From positions 385,557-449,556 of the forward strand of contig NZ_MUIN01000012.1 in assembly GCF_002080045.1 (NCBI RefSeq): a stretch of 64,000 bases of DNA. Reading direction: 5' to 3'. How positions within the stretch are numbered: the stretch's first letter is position 1; every line of letters starts with the position of its first letter. The notes under the pieces are model-generated. The model saw nothing but the letters and a program-made list of their open reading frames with translations. It was not told the origin of the DNA and did no database searches. Made by a program: the position numbers and the translations under genes. The stretch is from Pseudomonas sp. Bc-h (lineage in GTDB: Bacteria; Pseudomonadota; Gammaproteobacteria; Pseudomonadales; Pseudomonadaceae). Of this stretch, positions 55,192 to 63,886 are shown in pieces.

Positions 55192-56595
55192 ATGGACCCA
55201 AGAATAACAATCATCCTATGCCTGACCGCGGGCTACTTCATCGTGATGTCCTACATCGGCTACAGCGTGCGCAAACACGCGAAAAGCAGTGACGGCTTCA
55301 CGGGTGGCGGCCGCAGCTTTCCACCGTTCCTGATCGGCGCCCTGCTGCTGTCCGAATTCATCGGCAGCTCGGTCAGCATCGGTACCGCACAAAAGGGTTT
55401 CGAAGCAGGCATCTCTGCGGCATGGAACCTGGTCGCGCTGTCCCTGGGCTTTCTGCTGCTGGCACTGGTGCTGGCGAAGAAATATCGGGAAACCGGCCTC
55501 AACACCATTTCTGGCATCCTCGCGCAGAACTACGGCCAAGGCACACGCTATGCCGCCTCGGTACTGACCATCTGCGCGCTGAGCATCGTTTCAGTGGCGC
55601 TGTATGCCAGCGGCGGCGCCGTTCTGGCCGCGGTGCTGAACATCGACAAGACCCTGGCCATCCTGCTGGTCGGTGTAATCACGGTGTTCTACGTCAGCGT
55701 CGGCGGCATGCGCTCGGTGGTCTACACCAACTTTGCCCACGCGGTCATCAAATACATCGGTATCGTGCTGGCGCTGGCTTTCGCGCTGAACGCAACCGGC
55801 GGCATCGGTGCCCTGCAATCGAAGCTGCCTGCGACCATGTTCGACTTCACCGGCGTGGGCTGGGGCCAGATCTTCGCCTGGATGATCGGCGGTATCGGTT
55901 CGATCTTCGCCACGCAATACGTGATTCAGGCGCTGGTCAGCACCAAGGACCACAAGACCGCCAAGCGCGCGTGCTTCTACGTGTCCTCGTTGATGATCCC
56001 GTTCGGCATCATGGCAGCGCTAATCGGCATGTGCAGTGCCTATCTCTACCCAGGTATCAAATCCATCGACGCCTTCCCCGCCCTCATTGCCCATATGCCG
56101 ACCTTCTCGGCAAGCCTGGTGGTGATCGGCCTGGCGGGCGCGCTGTTCGGCGGTATCTCAGCCAACACCCTGGCCTCCGCAACCCTGGCGATGAAGGACT
56201 TCTACGACCCCTTCTTCAACAAGGAAAAGAACGATCGTAAATCGGTGGTGTTCATTCGTCTGGCGATCATCGTCATTGGCTTCCTGCCGCTGATTCTGGC
56301 GCTGTTCGCCGACAAGATCCTGCTGATCGCCTTCCTCGGCAAAGCCCTGCGCGCCACCCTCGCGGTGATCGTGCTGATGTGCTTCTATGCGCCGAAGTTC
56401 GGCAACGGTCGCGGTGCACTGGCGGGCGTGATTCTGTCGGTGTTCTCGACCATCGGCTGGTTCCTGGCCGGTAACCCGTACGGCATTGACAGCTCGTACT
56501 TTGCGCTGTTCTCGCCGCTGCTGACCATGGCCATCGCCGAACTGCTCAAGTCCGGGCGTTCCGAGGCGCAACCGGCTTTTGATAAAAACGGCTGA
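55192..56595 (+). CDS. Sodium:solute symporter family transporter
   Basis: The 467-residue integral membrane protein of the SSS family has about thirteen spans. Landmarks are TGGGRSFPPFLIGALLLSEFIG near residues 37-60, VGGMRSVVYTNFAHAVI and LFGGISANTLASATLAMKDF. It imports a small organic solute with sodium. The coding start itself contains AAGAATAACAAT (55200-55211), a Crc/Hfq-type motif. A 2-hydroxyacid dehydrogenase gene follows by 93 bp, suggesting a hydroxy or keto acid as cargo. Confidence 0.92.
   Translation: MDPRITIILCLTAGYFIVMSYIGYSVRKHAKSSDGFTGGGRSFPPFLIGALLLSEFIGSSVSIGTAQKGFEAGISAAWNLVALSLGFLLLALVLAKKYRETGLNTISGILAQNYGQGTRYAASVLTICALSIVSVALYASGGAVLAAVLNIDKTLAILLVGVITVFYVSVGGMRSVVYTNFAHAVIKYIGIVLALAFALNATGGIGALQSKLPATMFDFTGVGWGQIFAWMIGGIGSIFATQYVIQALVSTKDHKTAKRACFYVSSLMIPFGIMAALIGMCSAYLYPGIKSIDAFPALIAHMPTFSASLVVIGLAGALFGGISANTLASATLAMKDFYDPFFNKEKNDRKSVVFIRLAIIVIGFLPLILALFADKILLIAFLGKALRATLAVIVLMCFYAPKFGNGRGALAGVILSVFSTIGWFLAGNPYGIDSSYFALFSPLLTMAIAELLKSGRSEAQPAFDKNG
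55200..55211 (+). promoter_or_regulatory. Crc/Hfq-type motif in the first codons of the symporter gene
   Basis: AAGAATAACAAT covers codons 3-7. Four A-A-N triplets inside the initiation region suggest repression of translation by Hfq/Crc. Inferred from pattern. Confidence 0.5.
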
Positions 56596-56688
56596 ACAAG
56601 AACGGTTAAACAAGAAAGACTGATAAGGTCATTCGTGATGCAACCAAGGCGGGGCTTCAGCATGAGGCCGCGCCGCAAGGAGGAAACA

Positions 56689-57642
56689 ATGAGCGACAAG
56701 AAAGCCGACGTACTGGTCTGGGGCCCCATGCATGCGGCGCTGACCCAGAACCTGGATCGCGACTTCAACGTACACAATCGTTGGGAAATAAAGGACCTGA
56801 ACGCCTGGGCCACCGAGCACGGCGACAAGGTGCGTGGGGTGATCACCAGCGGCGTGTACGGTACCGACAACGCGGTGCTGGATCTGCTGCCGAACCTGCA
56901 AGTGGTCAATAGCTTTGGCGTCGGTTATGACGCTGTCGACACCGCCTACCTCGCCCGCCGTGGCATCCAGCTCAGCAACACCCCTGACGTGCTCAACAAC
57001 GCCGTGGCCGAAACCGCCATGGCACTGATGCTGTGCGCGTCGCGCCGCATCAGTCAGGCCGAGCGTTTCGTGCGTGCCGGTCAATGGCTCACCGGCAAGT
57101 TCCCGCTGGGCAACGACCTGAGCGGCAAGACCTGCGGCATCGTCGGCCTGGGCAAGATCGGCAAGACCATCGCCAAGCGCGCCGCAGCGTTCGACATGAA
57201 CATCGCCTATTTCCGTCGCGGCCAGGCATATTCCGATGTGTCCTACACTCACTACGGCGATCTGCAGGAGCTGGCGAAGGTCTCGGACTACCTGATCGTC
57301 ATCGTGCCGGGCGGCCCTGAAACCCAGCACCTGATCAACCGCGATGTGTTGAAGGCCCTGGGGCCCAAGTCGTATCTGATCAACGTCGCCCGGGGTTCGG
57401 TGGTCGACGAGCAGGCGCTGGTAGCCTCGCTGCTGGAATCGGAAATCGCCGGTGCCGGCCTCGATGTGTTCGAAGACGAGCCCAACGTTCCGGCCGAACT
57501 GCTGACCCTGGACAGCGTCGTGCTGACTCCGCACATCGGCAGCGGCACCTATGAGACCCGCCAGGCCATGGCCGATCTGGTTTTCGCCAACGTCAGCGCG
57601 TACTTTGCCGACGGCACGCTGGTCACCCCCGTTCAGCTTTGA
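56689..57642 (+). CDS. D-isomer-specific 2-hydroxyacid dehydrogenase (glyoxylate/hydroxypyruvate reductase-like)
   Basis: The 317-residue NAD(P)-dependent enzyme has a complete active site: Arg in INVARGSVVDEQ, Glu in DVFEDEPNVP and His in LTPHIGSGTYE. The cofactor motif is GIVGLGKIGKTIAKRA, followed by YFRRG; the Arg residues there hint at NADP preference. It reduces 2-keto acids such as glyoxylate or hydroxypyruvate, or works in reverse. AAGGAGG before ATG 56689 fixes the start. It is probably co-transcribed with the symporter 93 bp upstream. Confidence 0.9.
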   Translation: MSDKKADVLVWGPMHAALTQNLDRDFNVHNRWEIKDLNAWATEHGDKVRGVITSGVYGTDNAVLDLLPNLQVVNSFGVGYDAVDTAYLARRGIQLSNTPDVLNNAVAETAMALMLCASRRISQAERFVRAGQWLTGKFPLGNDLSGKTCGIVGLGKIGKTIAKRAAAFDMNIAYFRRGQAYSDVSYTHYGDLQELAKVSDYLIVIVPGGPETQHLINRDVLKALGPKSYLINVARGSVVDEQALVASLLESEIAGAGLDVFEDEPNVPAELLTLDSVVLTPHIGSGTYETRQAMADLVFANVSAYFADGTLVTPVQL

Positions 57643-57655
57643 TCCTCGCTTCATC

Positions 57656-57688
57656 GGCGTGCCGGACGATCTTTATCGTTGGCACGCC
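57656..57688 (+). terminator. Hairpin after the 2-hydroxyacid dehydrogenase gene
   Basis: GGCGTGCC pairs with GGCACGCC, and an inner ACGAT/ATCGT pair extends the fold. No T run follows, so it is at best a weak or factor-assisted terminator. Confidence 0.4.
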
Positions 57689-57800
57689 TCTTCGCAATCC
57701 CCGACGACCGTAGGTCAGTCTTCACATCCCTTTCTCAACTTTTCTGGATAATGCCGGTCGAACCGCCCCATTCAGAACATGCAATTGTGGAGAGCTCCGT

Positions 57801-58448
57801 TTGAACATTGCCGGCGTCATCTTTGACTGCGACGGAACCCTGGTGGACAGCGAACGCCTCGCTGCGGGACTGCTGCGCGACATTCTGCAAGAGCATCAGG
57901 TATCGCTGACCCTGGACGAAGTACTGGCGCGCTTTCGTGGTGTGCAGTTCGCACTGTGCATGGAAGGGCTGTGCCACGACTACCCGTGGCTGCCCAACAT
58001 CGAAATCGTCAACACGTTCCGCGCTCGCACCCTCCCCCTGCTGCAGGAGCGTCTGGAAGAAATGCCCGGTGCGGTGGAGTTCGTTCGCGGCCTGTCACTC
58101 CCCAAATGCGTGGCCTCCAACGGCCCGCGCAGCAAGATCGAAACCTGCTTGAGCACGGTCGGCCTGCTGGATGTGTTCCATGGCCTGATCGTCAGCGCCT
58201 ATGAAGTCGACGCCTGGAAGCCTTCGCCGATCCTCATCGAACATGCTGCGGATCTGCTGGGACTGAAACCGCAAGAGTGTTTGCTGGTAGAAGACAGCGT
58301 ACCGGGGGTTCAGGCCGGCCTGGGCGCTGGTGCGCAGGTGGCGGGCTACGGTCATGACACCGACTTTTCCGAATTCATCGATCACGCCAATTTTCACCGG
58401 GTGAAGAATTTCGGTGAGTTGAAAGCACTCGTTCAGCGCATCAGTTAG
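57801..58448 (+). CDS. HAD-superfamily phosphatase, YieH-like
   Basis: The 215-residue HAD subfamily IA hydrolase has motif I FDCDGTLVDSE (nucleophile Asp), motif II Ser/Asn in CVASNGPR, motif III Lys in DAWKPSPI and motif IV LLVEDSVPG. A helical cap covers about residues 18-85. The likely role is dephosphorylation of a sugar phosphate or 6-phosphogluconate-like compound. The start is TTG at 57801 with GGAG upstream; no ATG fits. It stands 158 bp from the preceding gene. Confidence 0.9.
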   Translation: MNIAGVIFDCDGTLVDSERLAAGLLRDILQEHQVSLTLDEVLARFRGVQFALCMEGLCHDYPWLPNIEIVNTFRARTLPLLQERLEEMPGAVEFVRGLSLPKCVASNGPRSKIETCLSTVGLLDVFHGLIVSAYEVDAWKPSPILIEHAADLLGLKPQECLLVEDSVPGVQAGLGAGAQVAGYGHDTDFSEFIDHANFHRVKNFGELKALVQRIS

Positions 58449-58490
58449 TGCAGTAATCCATCCATTCGGCTCTTGTTCATGACGCAACAC

Positions 58491-58520
58491 CTCGATACTG
58501 TATATAAAAACAGTATCGAG
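58491..58520. promoter_or_regulatory. LexA (SOS) box upstream of the radical SAM pair
   Basis: The core TACTGTATATAAAAACAGTA (58496-58515) matches the LexA consensus CTG-N10-CAG with a TA-rich centre. The flanks extend the dyad to perfect 10-bp arms, CTCGATACTG and CAGTATCGAG. It ends 7 bp before the ATG at 58528, so repressor binding would block transcription or its start. This is the strongest regulatory site in the window. Confidence 0.88.
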
Positions 58521-58527
58521 AATTTTC

Positions 58528-59748
58528 ATGCAGCTGATCGACAAGCTGAGCATCCTCGCTGACGCCGCCAAGTACGACGCCTCCTGCGCCAGCAGTGCCG
58601 CGCCCAAGCGCAGCTCCGAGGGCAAGTCCGGTCTGGGCAACAGCACCGGCATGGGCATTTGCCACAGCTATACGCCTGACGGCCGCTGCGTCTCGCTGCT
58701 GAAAATCCTGCTGACCAACTTCTGTCTCTACGACTGCCAATACTGCGTCAATCGCCGTTCCAGCGATGTGCCACGCGCGCGTTTCAGCCCGGAAGAAGTG
58801 GTCACGCTTACCCTGGATTTCTACCGGCGCAACTGCGTCAGCGGGCTATTTCTGAGTTCCGGAATCATCCGCTCCGCCGACTACACCATGGAGCAGCTGG
58901 TGCGCGTGGCCAAGCTGCTGCGCGAAGAGCACGAGTTTCGTGGCTATATCCACCTCAAGACCATTCCGGAAGCTGATCCCGCACTGATCGAAGAAGCCGG
59001 GCGTTACGCCGACCGCCTGAGCGTGAACATCGAATTGCCGACACAGCTTGGTTTGCAGACGTTGGCCCCGGAAAAGGAAATGGGCTCCATCAAACAAGCC
59101 ATGCAAACCATTTACACCGGCCAGCAGACCATCCTCAACGAGCCAAAAGCACCGCGTTTCACCCCCGCCGGGCAAAGCACGCAGATGATCGTCGGCGCCG
59201 ATGACACCGACGACAGCACCATGCTGCACACCGCCGAGTCGCTGTATGGCGACTTCCGCCTCAAGCGCGTCTATTACTCGGCCTTCAGCCCCATTCCCAA
59301 CAGCCCGAAAAGCGTACCGCTGGCCGCCCCGCCGTTGTTGCGCGAGCACCGGTTGTATCAGGCCGACTTTCTGCTGCGCAGTTACGGCTACAGCGCCAAC
59401 GAACTGCTCGAGGGTCCTGGCGACCTGGCGCTGGACATCGACCCCAAGCTGGCGTGGGCACTGCAACATCGCGAGGTGTTCCCGCTGGACCTGAACCGCG
59501 CAGAGCCCGCGATGATCGCGCGAATTCCGGGCATCGGCATCCGCACCACCAAGCGCTTGATCGAGCTTCGTCGCCAGCGGCGCATTCGCTACGAGGACCT
59601 GACCCGACTGCGCTGCGTATTGGCCAAGGCCAGGCCCTTCATTATCACCAGCGATTACCACCCGCGTCAGTCAGAAACCTCCAGCGTTGCGCTGCGTGAG
59701 CAGTTGCGAGACCGCCCACAACCGCAGCAAATGGCGTTGTGGGCATGA
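58528..59748 (+). CDS. Putative DNA modification/repair radical SAM protein (TIGR03916 type)
   Basis: The 406-residue protein has the radical SAM cluster motif CLYDCQYC (CxxxCxxC) after LLKILLTNF, a central barrel with SSGIIRSADYT and IELPTQLGLQ, and a C-terminal helix-hairpin-helix (ARIPGIGIRTTKRLIELR) able to touch DNA. The family is named for DNA modification or repair on the basis of association; its chemistry is unknown. A near-perfect LexA box lies right upstream, and the partner gene overlaps by four bases. Both facts support a DNA-damage role. Confidence 0.92.
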   Translation: MQLIDKLSILADAAKYDASCASSAAPKRSSEGKSGLGNSTGMGICHSYTPDGRCVSLLKILLTNFCLYDCQYCVNRRSSDVPRARFSPEEVVTLTLDFYRRNCVSGLFLSSGIIRSADYTMEQLVRVAKLLREEHEFRGYIHLKTIPEADPALIEEAGRYADRLSVNIELPTQLGLQTLAPEKEMGSIKQAMQTIYTGQQTILNEPKAPRFTPAGQSTQMIVGADDTDDSTMLHTAESLYGDFRLKRVYYSAFSPIPNSPKSVPLAAPPLLREHRLYQADFLLRSYGYSANELLEGPGDLALDIDPKLAWALQHREVFPLDLNRAEPAMIARIPGIGIRTTKRLIELRRQRRIRYEDLTRLRCVLAKARPFIITSDYHPRQSETSSVALREQLRDRPQPQQMALWA

Positions 59749-60608
59749 TCGCACTCGACTGCGACGACCTCTTCGACACCTGGCGCCAGCAGGCGCGCTG
59801 GTTGCTGAGCCACCAGATCGATCCGGACCAAGTGAGCTGGAGCGTGAAACAGGATGCCGACCTGTTTGCCAGCGACGCGCACTATCCGCAGCACAACGGC
59901 CCCTTTCAGGCCCGAGTGCCACTGGAGTTGCTCGAACTGCTACAAAACGCAGCGCAGTACTGTGGCGATCAGCGCTGGAGCCTTCTGTACGAAGTCTTGT
60001 GGCGAGTCACCCATGGGGACCGCACCGCGATGCTGGCCGGCGACAAGTTGGGGAGTGAACTGCATCGGCGCCTCAAGCAGGTCAGCCGCGAAGCCCATCA
60101 CCTGCATGCGTTTTTGCGCTTTATCGCGTTGCCATCCGTCAGCCACGGCAAGGATCTGGAAGTGAAGGCCGCGCTGCTGGAGACCCAGACGTTGCCCGAA
60201 TACGTAGCCTGGCACGAACCGGCTCACGACATCCTGCGCAGCGCCAGCGAACACTTCGTCGGGCGCATGGGCCGTCATCGCTGGATGATCGCAACCCCCA
60301 ACGACGGGGTGTTCTACGACGGTGAACGACTGATCCACAAACGCCAATGCCCCCCCGCCTGGCAAGCGCTCGCACGCAATGCCGAAGATCCCCATGGTGA
60401 AATGTGGCTGACCTACTACAGCCACATCTTCAACCCGGCCCGGCTCAACCCCAAGGTAATGCAGGGGCATCTGCCGACGCGTTTCTGGAAGAACCTGCCC
60501 GAAGGCCCTTTGATTCCGGCGCTGATCAGCGAAGCCCGTACAGGCAAACAGCGCGATGGGCAGGCCCGGCAGATTGCCGAGCGACGAGGCAAGGTGATTC
60601 GCGGGTAA
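59745..60608 (+). CDS. TIGR03915-type DNA metabolism protein, partner of the radical SAM protein
   Basis: The 287-residue protein begins with ALDCDDLFDTWR and contains QVSREAHHLHAFLRF and a conserved GRMGRHRWMIATPNDGVFYDG. These are typical of the family always found next to the radical SAM protein. A DUF4130-like C-terminus has LPTRFWKNLPE. The exact role is unknown; some related uracil-DNA-glycosylase fusions exist. The ATGA overlap with the upstream gene shows translational coupling and shared LexA control. Confidence 0.9.
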   Translation: MIALDCDDLFDTWRQQARWLLSHQIDPDQVSWSVKQDADLFASDAHYPQHNGPFQARVPLELLELLQNAAQYCGDQRWSLLYEVLWRVTHGDRTAMLAGDKLGSELHRRLKQVSREAHHLHAFLRFIALPSVSHGKDLEVKAALLETQTLPEYVAWHEPAHDILRSASEHFVGRMGRHRWMIATPNDGVFYDGERLIHKRQCPPAWQALARNAEDPHGEMWLTYYSHIFNPARLNPKVMQGHLPTRFWKNLPEGPLIPALISEARTGKQRDGQARQIAERRGKVIRG

Positions 60609-60642
60609 GCCTAGCTCGACGTCACATCGCCGACTCGTGCGG

Positions 60643-61683
60643 CTACTGCCGATGCACCGCCGTCTGCATTCCCGCTGTGCTCATCGGCGTGCCGAGTGCC
60701 GCGCCGAAAAACTGCACCGCTTCACTGCTCAGGTTGCGGTGAATGTCTTCCCGGTCGACCCCGATGGCATCGGTACACAGCACCGGCTGGGTGGCACGCT
60801 GCTCATCGTCGCAAGGGGCCATGAACACGAAATGCCCGGCACCGGCCAGCAGCTTGAAGTCAGAGACTTCGGGCAGCTTGCGCGCCAGCGCTTCGGCATT
60901 CTTGTCGATGGCCAGCAACTCATCGCCATCGCCGCTGTACAGCAACACAGGGACGTGCACCTCCGACAGCGTGTGGCGACCGAACATCAGGCCCAGCGGC
61001 GCCATCAGCATCAGCGCCCCGACACGCGGATCGGCCTGAGCATGCAGGTCATCGCGATCAGCCAGCAATTCGCCTTGAGTCTTGCAGGCATCGCGGTCCT
61101 GTGGGCGCTCCAGGCAATAGTTGCGCAAGCGCTGCAGGTCGGGCTGTGCCCCCGCCAGGATCAACGCGGTCTCACCACCCGCCGAGTAGCCGATCACCCC
61201 CACGCGGCGGGCGCTGATGTAGGGCGATAGCATGGGGTCGATCAAGGCGGCGCTGATCGCTTCGGAAATCTGCAACGGTCGGCCATAAAGATTGCTCAGA
61301 CTGCCCAGCCGGCTGTGATCCAGGTAGTTATCGCCGGGATGAAACACCGCCACCACCACAAAGCCTTTGCGCGCCAGCGAGGTCGCCAGGTCGTGCTGAG
61401 CCAATGGGGTGCCGGTATTGCCGTGGGACAGCATCAACAATGGGAAACGGCCCATGGCGATGGTGGCGTTCTCGGTCGCTTCAATAGGATAGCCTTGAAC
61501 GCGAGTGACCTTTTCTTCGTCGGTGGAAGGATAAAAGGCGTAGGCGTGCATGGGCTGCGAATCCAGCGGATCAAGGAACGTCAGCTCGTGGAAGCCTACG
61601 CTCCAGGTCTCCAGTTCGCTGGCCTGCACCGAAAGCAGGCCGCTGAACAGGCTAATTACCATCACTGCACAAAGACGCATCAT
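60643..61683 (-). CDS. Secreted alpha/beta hydrolase (dienelactone hydrolase/PAF acetylhydrolase-like)
   Basis: The 346-residue protein has a signal peptide (MMRLCAVMVISLFSGLLSV, cut after VQA). Its alpha/beta hydrolase fold has LMLSHGNTGTP (oxyanion His-Gly), nucleophile Ser in IGYSAGGETAL, Asp in YSGDGDELL and His in AGHFVFMAP. The predicted role is a periplasmic lipase or esterase. The start ATG at 61683 follows GAGGGG; the frame is open upstream without support. The two in-frame ATGs at 61683 and 61680 cannot be told apart. Confidence 0.85.
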   Translation of the reverse strand: MMRLCAVMVISLFSGLLSVQASELETWSVGFHELTFLDPLDSQPMHAYAFYPSTDEEKVTRVQGYPIEATENATIAMGRFPLLMLSHGNTGTPLAQHDLATSLARKGFVVVAVFHPGDNYLDHSRLGSLSNLYGRPLQISEAISAALIDPMLSPYISARRVGVIGYSAGGETALILAGAQPDLQRLRNYCLERPQDRDACKTQGELLADRDDLHAQADPRVGALMLMAPLGLMFGRHTLSEVHVPVLLYSGDGDELLAIDKNAEALARKLPEVSDFKLLAGAGHFVFMAPCDDEQRATQPVLCTDAIGVDREDIHRNLSSEAVQFFGAALGTPMSTAGMQTAVHRQ

Positions 61684-62089
61684 TGCAATGCCCCTCACCT
61701 TATCGATCCTTGCCGTTCGCATCAGACGCCAATGGCCTGAGCTCCTTGTAAAACGGTGCCTGTGGCTATCTGACCGGCAGGCGTCGATAACATTCAGAAC
61801 CATTCATGGATCAATAGTGCACAAGGCGGGCCAAGCTCAGAAAATTCAAGGTCACTGGCCGAATCGCATGCTGCGCTGGCCGATTATGCCGGCGATTTTA
61901 CCGAGTTCCCGGACAGGTTACTCGCAAAGAAATCGCAAAGGCTGTCGCCCGGCTGAACGGATCCCCCGAAACGCCGAAAGCCCCAGCACCCTTTGGCTTG
62001 TGGCCGAGGGCGATGGGGCTTTCGGTAGCTCTTTTTGCTACTGCCGACTGATACCGGGGAGCGCCGTCCAGCGCCGCTCGATTCGATGA
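61684..62089. other. 406-bp intergenic region between the hydrolase gene and azoR
   Basis: It holds the promoter side of the hydrolase gene on the left. At 61974-62025 there is a hairpin with CCGAAAGCCCC and GGGGCTTTCGG arms around a 30-base centre, lying just beyond the azoR stop. No gene was recognised. Confidence 0.6.
61974..62025. other. Inverted repeat downstream of azoR
   Basis: Perfect 11-bp arms enclose a 30-base loop. On the azoR strand there is no proper T run after it, so a terminator function is only possible. On the plus strand TAGCTCTTTTT follows, but no plus-strand gene ends there. Confidence 0.4.
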
Positions 62090-62695
62090 TCAGGCAAACA
62101 GCGTTTCTTCAATGTGCTTGTGTGCAGCAGTCATGGCGTTGGCACGCGGCTCGTCACCGTAGGCCAGGCCGTGGGCGAAAACGAATTGCAGGTCAGTGAC
62201 GCCGATGAAACCGAACAGCACTTTGAGCAGGTCTTCGTGACCGACGCTGGTCGGTTGGCCCTGATGCAGGCCGCCTGCGGTGGAAACGATTACCACTTTC
62301 TTGCCTTTGCACAGGCCTTCAGGGCCGGCTTCGGTGTAGCGGAAGGTACGACCGGCAACAGTGATGCGGTCGATCCAGGCCTTCAGCTGGCTAGGAATGG
62401 TGAAGTTGTACATCGGCGCGCCGATGACCACGACGTCGGACGACAGGAATTCTTGCAGGGTGGCTTCGTTGGTTTCCACTTCCAGCTTCTGTGCAGCGTC
62501 ACGGCCTTCGGCAGGCGTACCGGCCGCGGCCAGGGTAGCACCGGAGAAGTGGCTCAGCGCTTCGTTGGCCAGATCGCGGTAAACCACCTGAGTATCGGCC
62601 TGAGTGGCAACGAAGGACTCAACGACTTTGCGGCTCAGTTGGCGCGAAGCGGAGTGATCGCCGAGGATGCTGGAGTCGATGTGCAAAAGTTTCAT
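62090..62695 (-). CDS. azoR: FMN-dependent NADH:azo/quinone oxidoreductase
   Basis: The 201-residue flavodoxin-fold enzyme reduces azo dyes and quinones with NADH, probably protecting against electrophilic quinones. The N-terminus [20 protein letters not shown] gives the FMN phosphate-binding loop, with further contacts in [17 protein letters not shown] and [12 protein letters not shown] at 62695 is preceded by GGGAAG; the frame continues 47 codons upstream without support. It is divergent from a LysR regulator, the usual arrangement. Confidence 0.93.
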   Translation of the reverse strand: MKLLHIDSSILGDHSASRQLSRKVVESFVATQADTQVVYRDLANEALSHFSGATLAAAGTPAEGRDAAQKLEVETNEATLQEFLSSDVVVIGAPMYNFTIPSQLKAWIDRITVAGRTFRYTEAGPEGLCKGKKVVIVSTAGGLHQGQPTSVGHEDLLKVLFGFIGVTDLQFVFAHGLAYGDEPRANAMTAAHKHIEETLFA

Positions 62696-62734
62696 AACGT
62701 GCTTCCCAAGTGAGAATCGCCGCTTGGCGATCAA

Positions 62735-62749
62735 GTGGGATAATCCTAC
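62735..62749. promoter_or_regulatory. Imperfect dyad between azoR and its LysR regulator
   Basis: GTGGGATAATCCTAC is a 15-bp dyad with one mismatch, in the middle of the shared 127-bp control region. It is a reasonable binding site for the adjacent LysR-type protein. Pattern only. Confidence 0.4.
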
Positions 62750-62822
62750 CCTGTAAGCGAATAGCTGATTAGTCGGCAAAAATGCGATAGTTCGTCCCAC
62801 CAACAGGACAATCAGGTGTGTG

Positions 62823-63731
62823 ATGCAGGATCTCAACGACCTCTACTATTTCGCCAAGGTGGTCGAATGCGGCGGATTCGCGGCGGCCGGGCGTGCGCTG
62901 GGCATTCCCAAGTCGCGCTTGTCCCGGCGCATCGCAGAGCTGGAAACCCGTCTCAACGCCAGTCTTCTGCAACGCACCACGCGCAAACTGGCCCTGACGG
63001 CGGTCGGCGAACGCTATCTGCAGCACTGCCAGGCCATGCTGCTGGAAGCGGAAATGGCCGATGAGGCGGTGGCCACGCTATCCGCCGAACCTCGCGGCCG
63101 TTTGCGGGTTTCGTGCCCGGTGGGCATGACTCACTGGAACCTCAGCAATGTGGTGTCGGATTTCCTCGCTCGTTATCCGCAGGTGCAACTGGAGCTGCTG
63201 CTGGTCAACCGCCGGGTCGACCTGGTCAACGAAGCCATCGATGTGGCGTTGCGCGTGCGGGATGTCGGCGACGAAGACCCCAGCCTGATCGTGCGCCACC
63301 TCGCTCCCGCCGAAGCCGTGCTGGTCGCCTCCCCCGCGCTGCTCGCCGACAAGTCCATCCACACACCGGAAGATCTTGCGCAGCTGCCTGTGCTCGGCGC
63401 CATCGAGGCCGACCGCAAGGTGCACTATCAACTGGTGCATCAGGACGGCCGGCGTCGGGAGGTGATACTCGAACCGCGTCTGGCCATCGATGACTTCCCG
63501 ATTCGTCGGGCTGCCGCACTGGCTGGCCTGGGGATCACCATGCTGCCGATGATGAACTGCCACGACTCGCTGGCCGATGGCAGCCTGGTGCGTCTGTTGC
63601 CCGACTGGTCGATGCCGGGTGGCAATCTCCAGGCCGCTTACACCCAGCGGCGCGGTGCACTGCCTGCGGTGCGCGCCTGGATCGATCACGTGGCCGCGGA
63701 GTTCACTGCCCACTCAGTGGGTTGCGTCTGA
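62823..63731 (+). CDS. LysR-family transcriptional regulator
   Basis: The 302-residue protein has an N-terminal winged helix ([36 protein letters not shown]) of about 60 residues and a substrate-binding LysR C-domain with [13 protein letters not shown]. It is CrgA/PecT-like in spelling. ATG at 62823 and GTG at 62820 are both possible. It is likely to control the divergent azoR gene in response to a quinone-like or electrophilic signal. Confidence 0.93.
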   Translation: MQDLNDLYYFAKVVECGGFAAAGRALGIPKSRLSRRIAELETRLNASLLQRTTRKLALTAVGERYLQHCQAMLLEAEMADEAVATLSAEPRGRLRVSCPVGMTHWNLSNVVSDFLARYPQVQLELLLVNRRVDLVNEAIDVALRVRDVGDEDPSLIVRHLAPAEAVLVASPALLADKSIHTPEDLAQLPVLGAIEADRKVHYQLVHQDGRRREVILEPRLAIDDFPIRRAAALAGLGITMLPMMNCHDSLADGSLVRLLPDWSMPGGNLQAAYTQRRGALPAVRAWIDHVAAEFTAHSVGCV

Positions 63732-63886
63732 CCGGATGCGCCAGATCGAACCCCGGAGGCAGGCCGCCATGAAACCCTGGAGCAAAGCTGCTCCGAGCCA
63801 ACGCTACCCTTCGCACGGGAAGACAATAGCCAGGCGACTCTGCTAAAACGTGACCCAACCAAACCGGACTTCCCACAGGACACGCT

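Noticed and set aside
61550-62089. 179-codon plus-strand frame before azoR
   Set aside because: It overlaps the hydrolase start antisense and a hairpin; no ribosome binding site or family resemblance.
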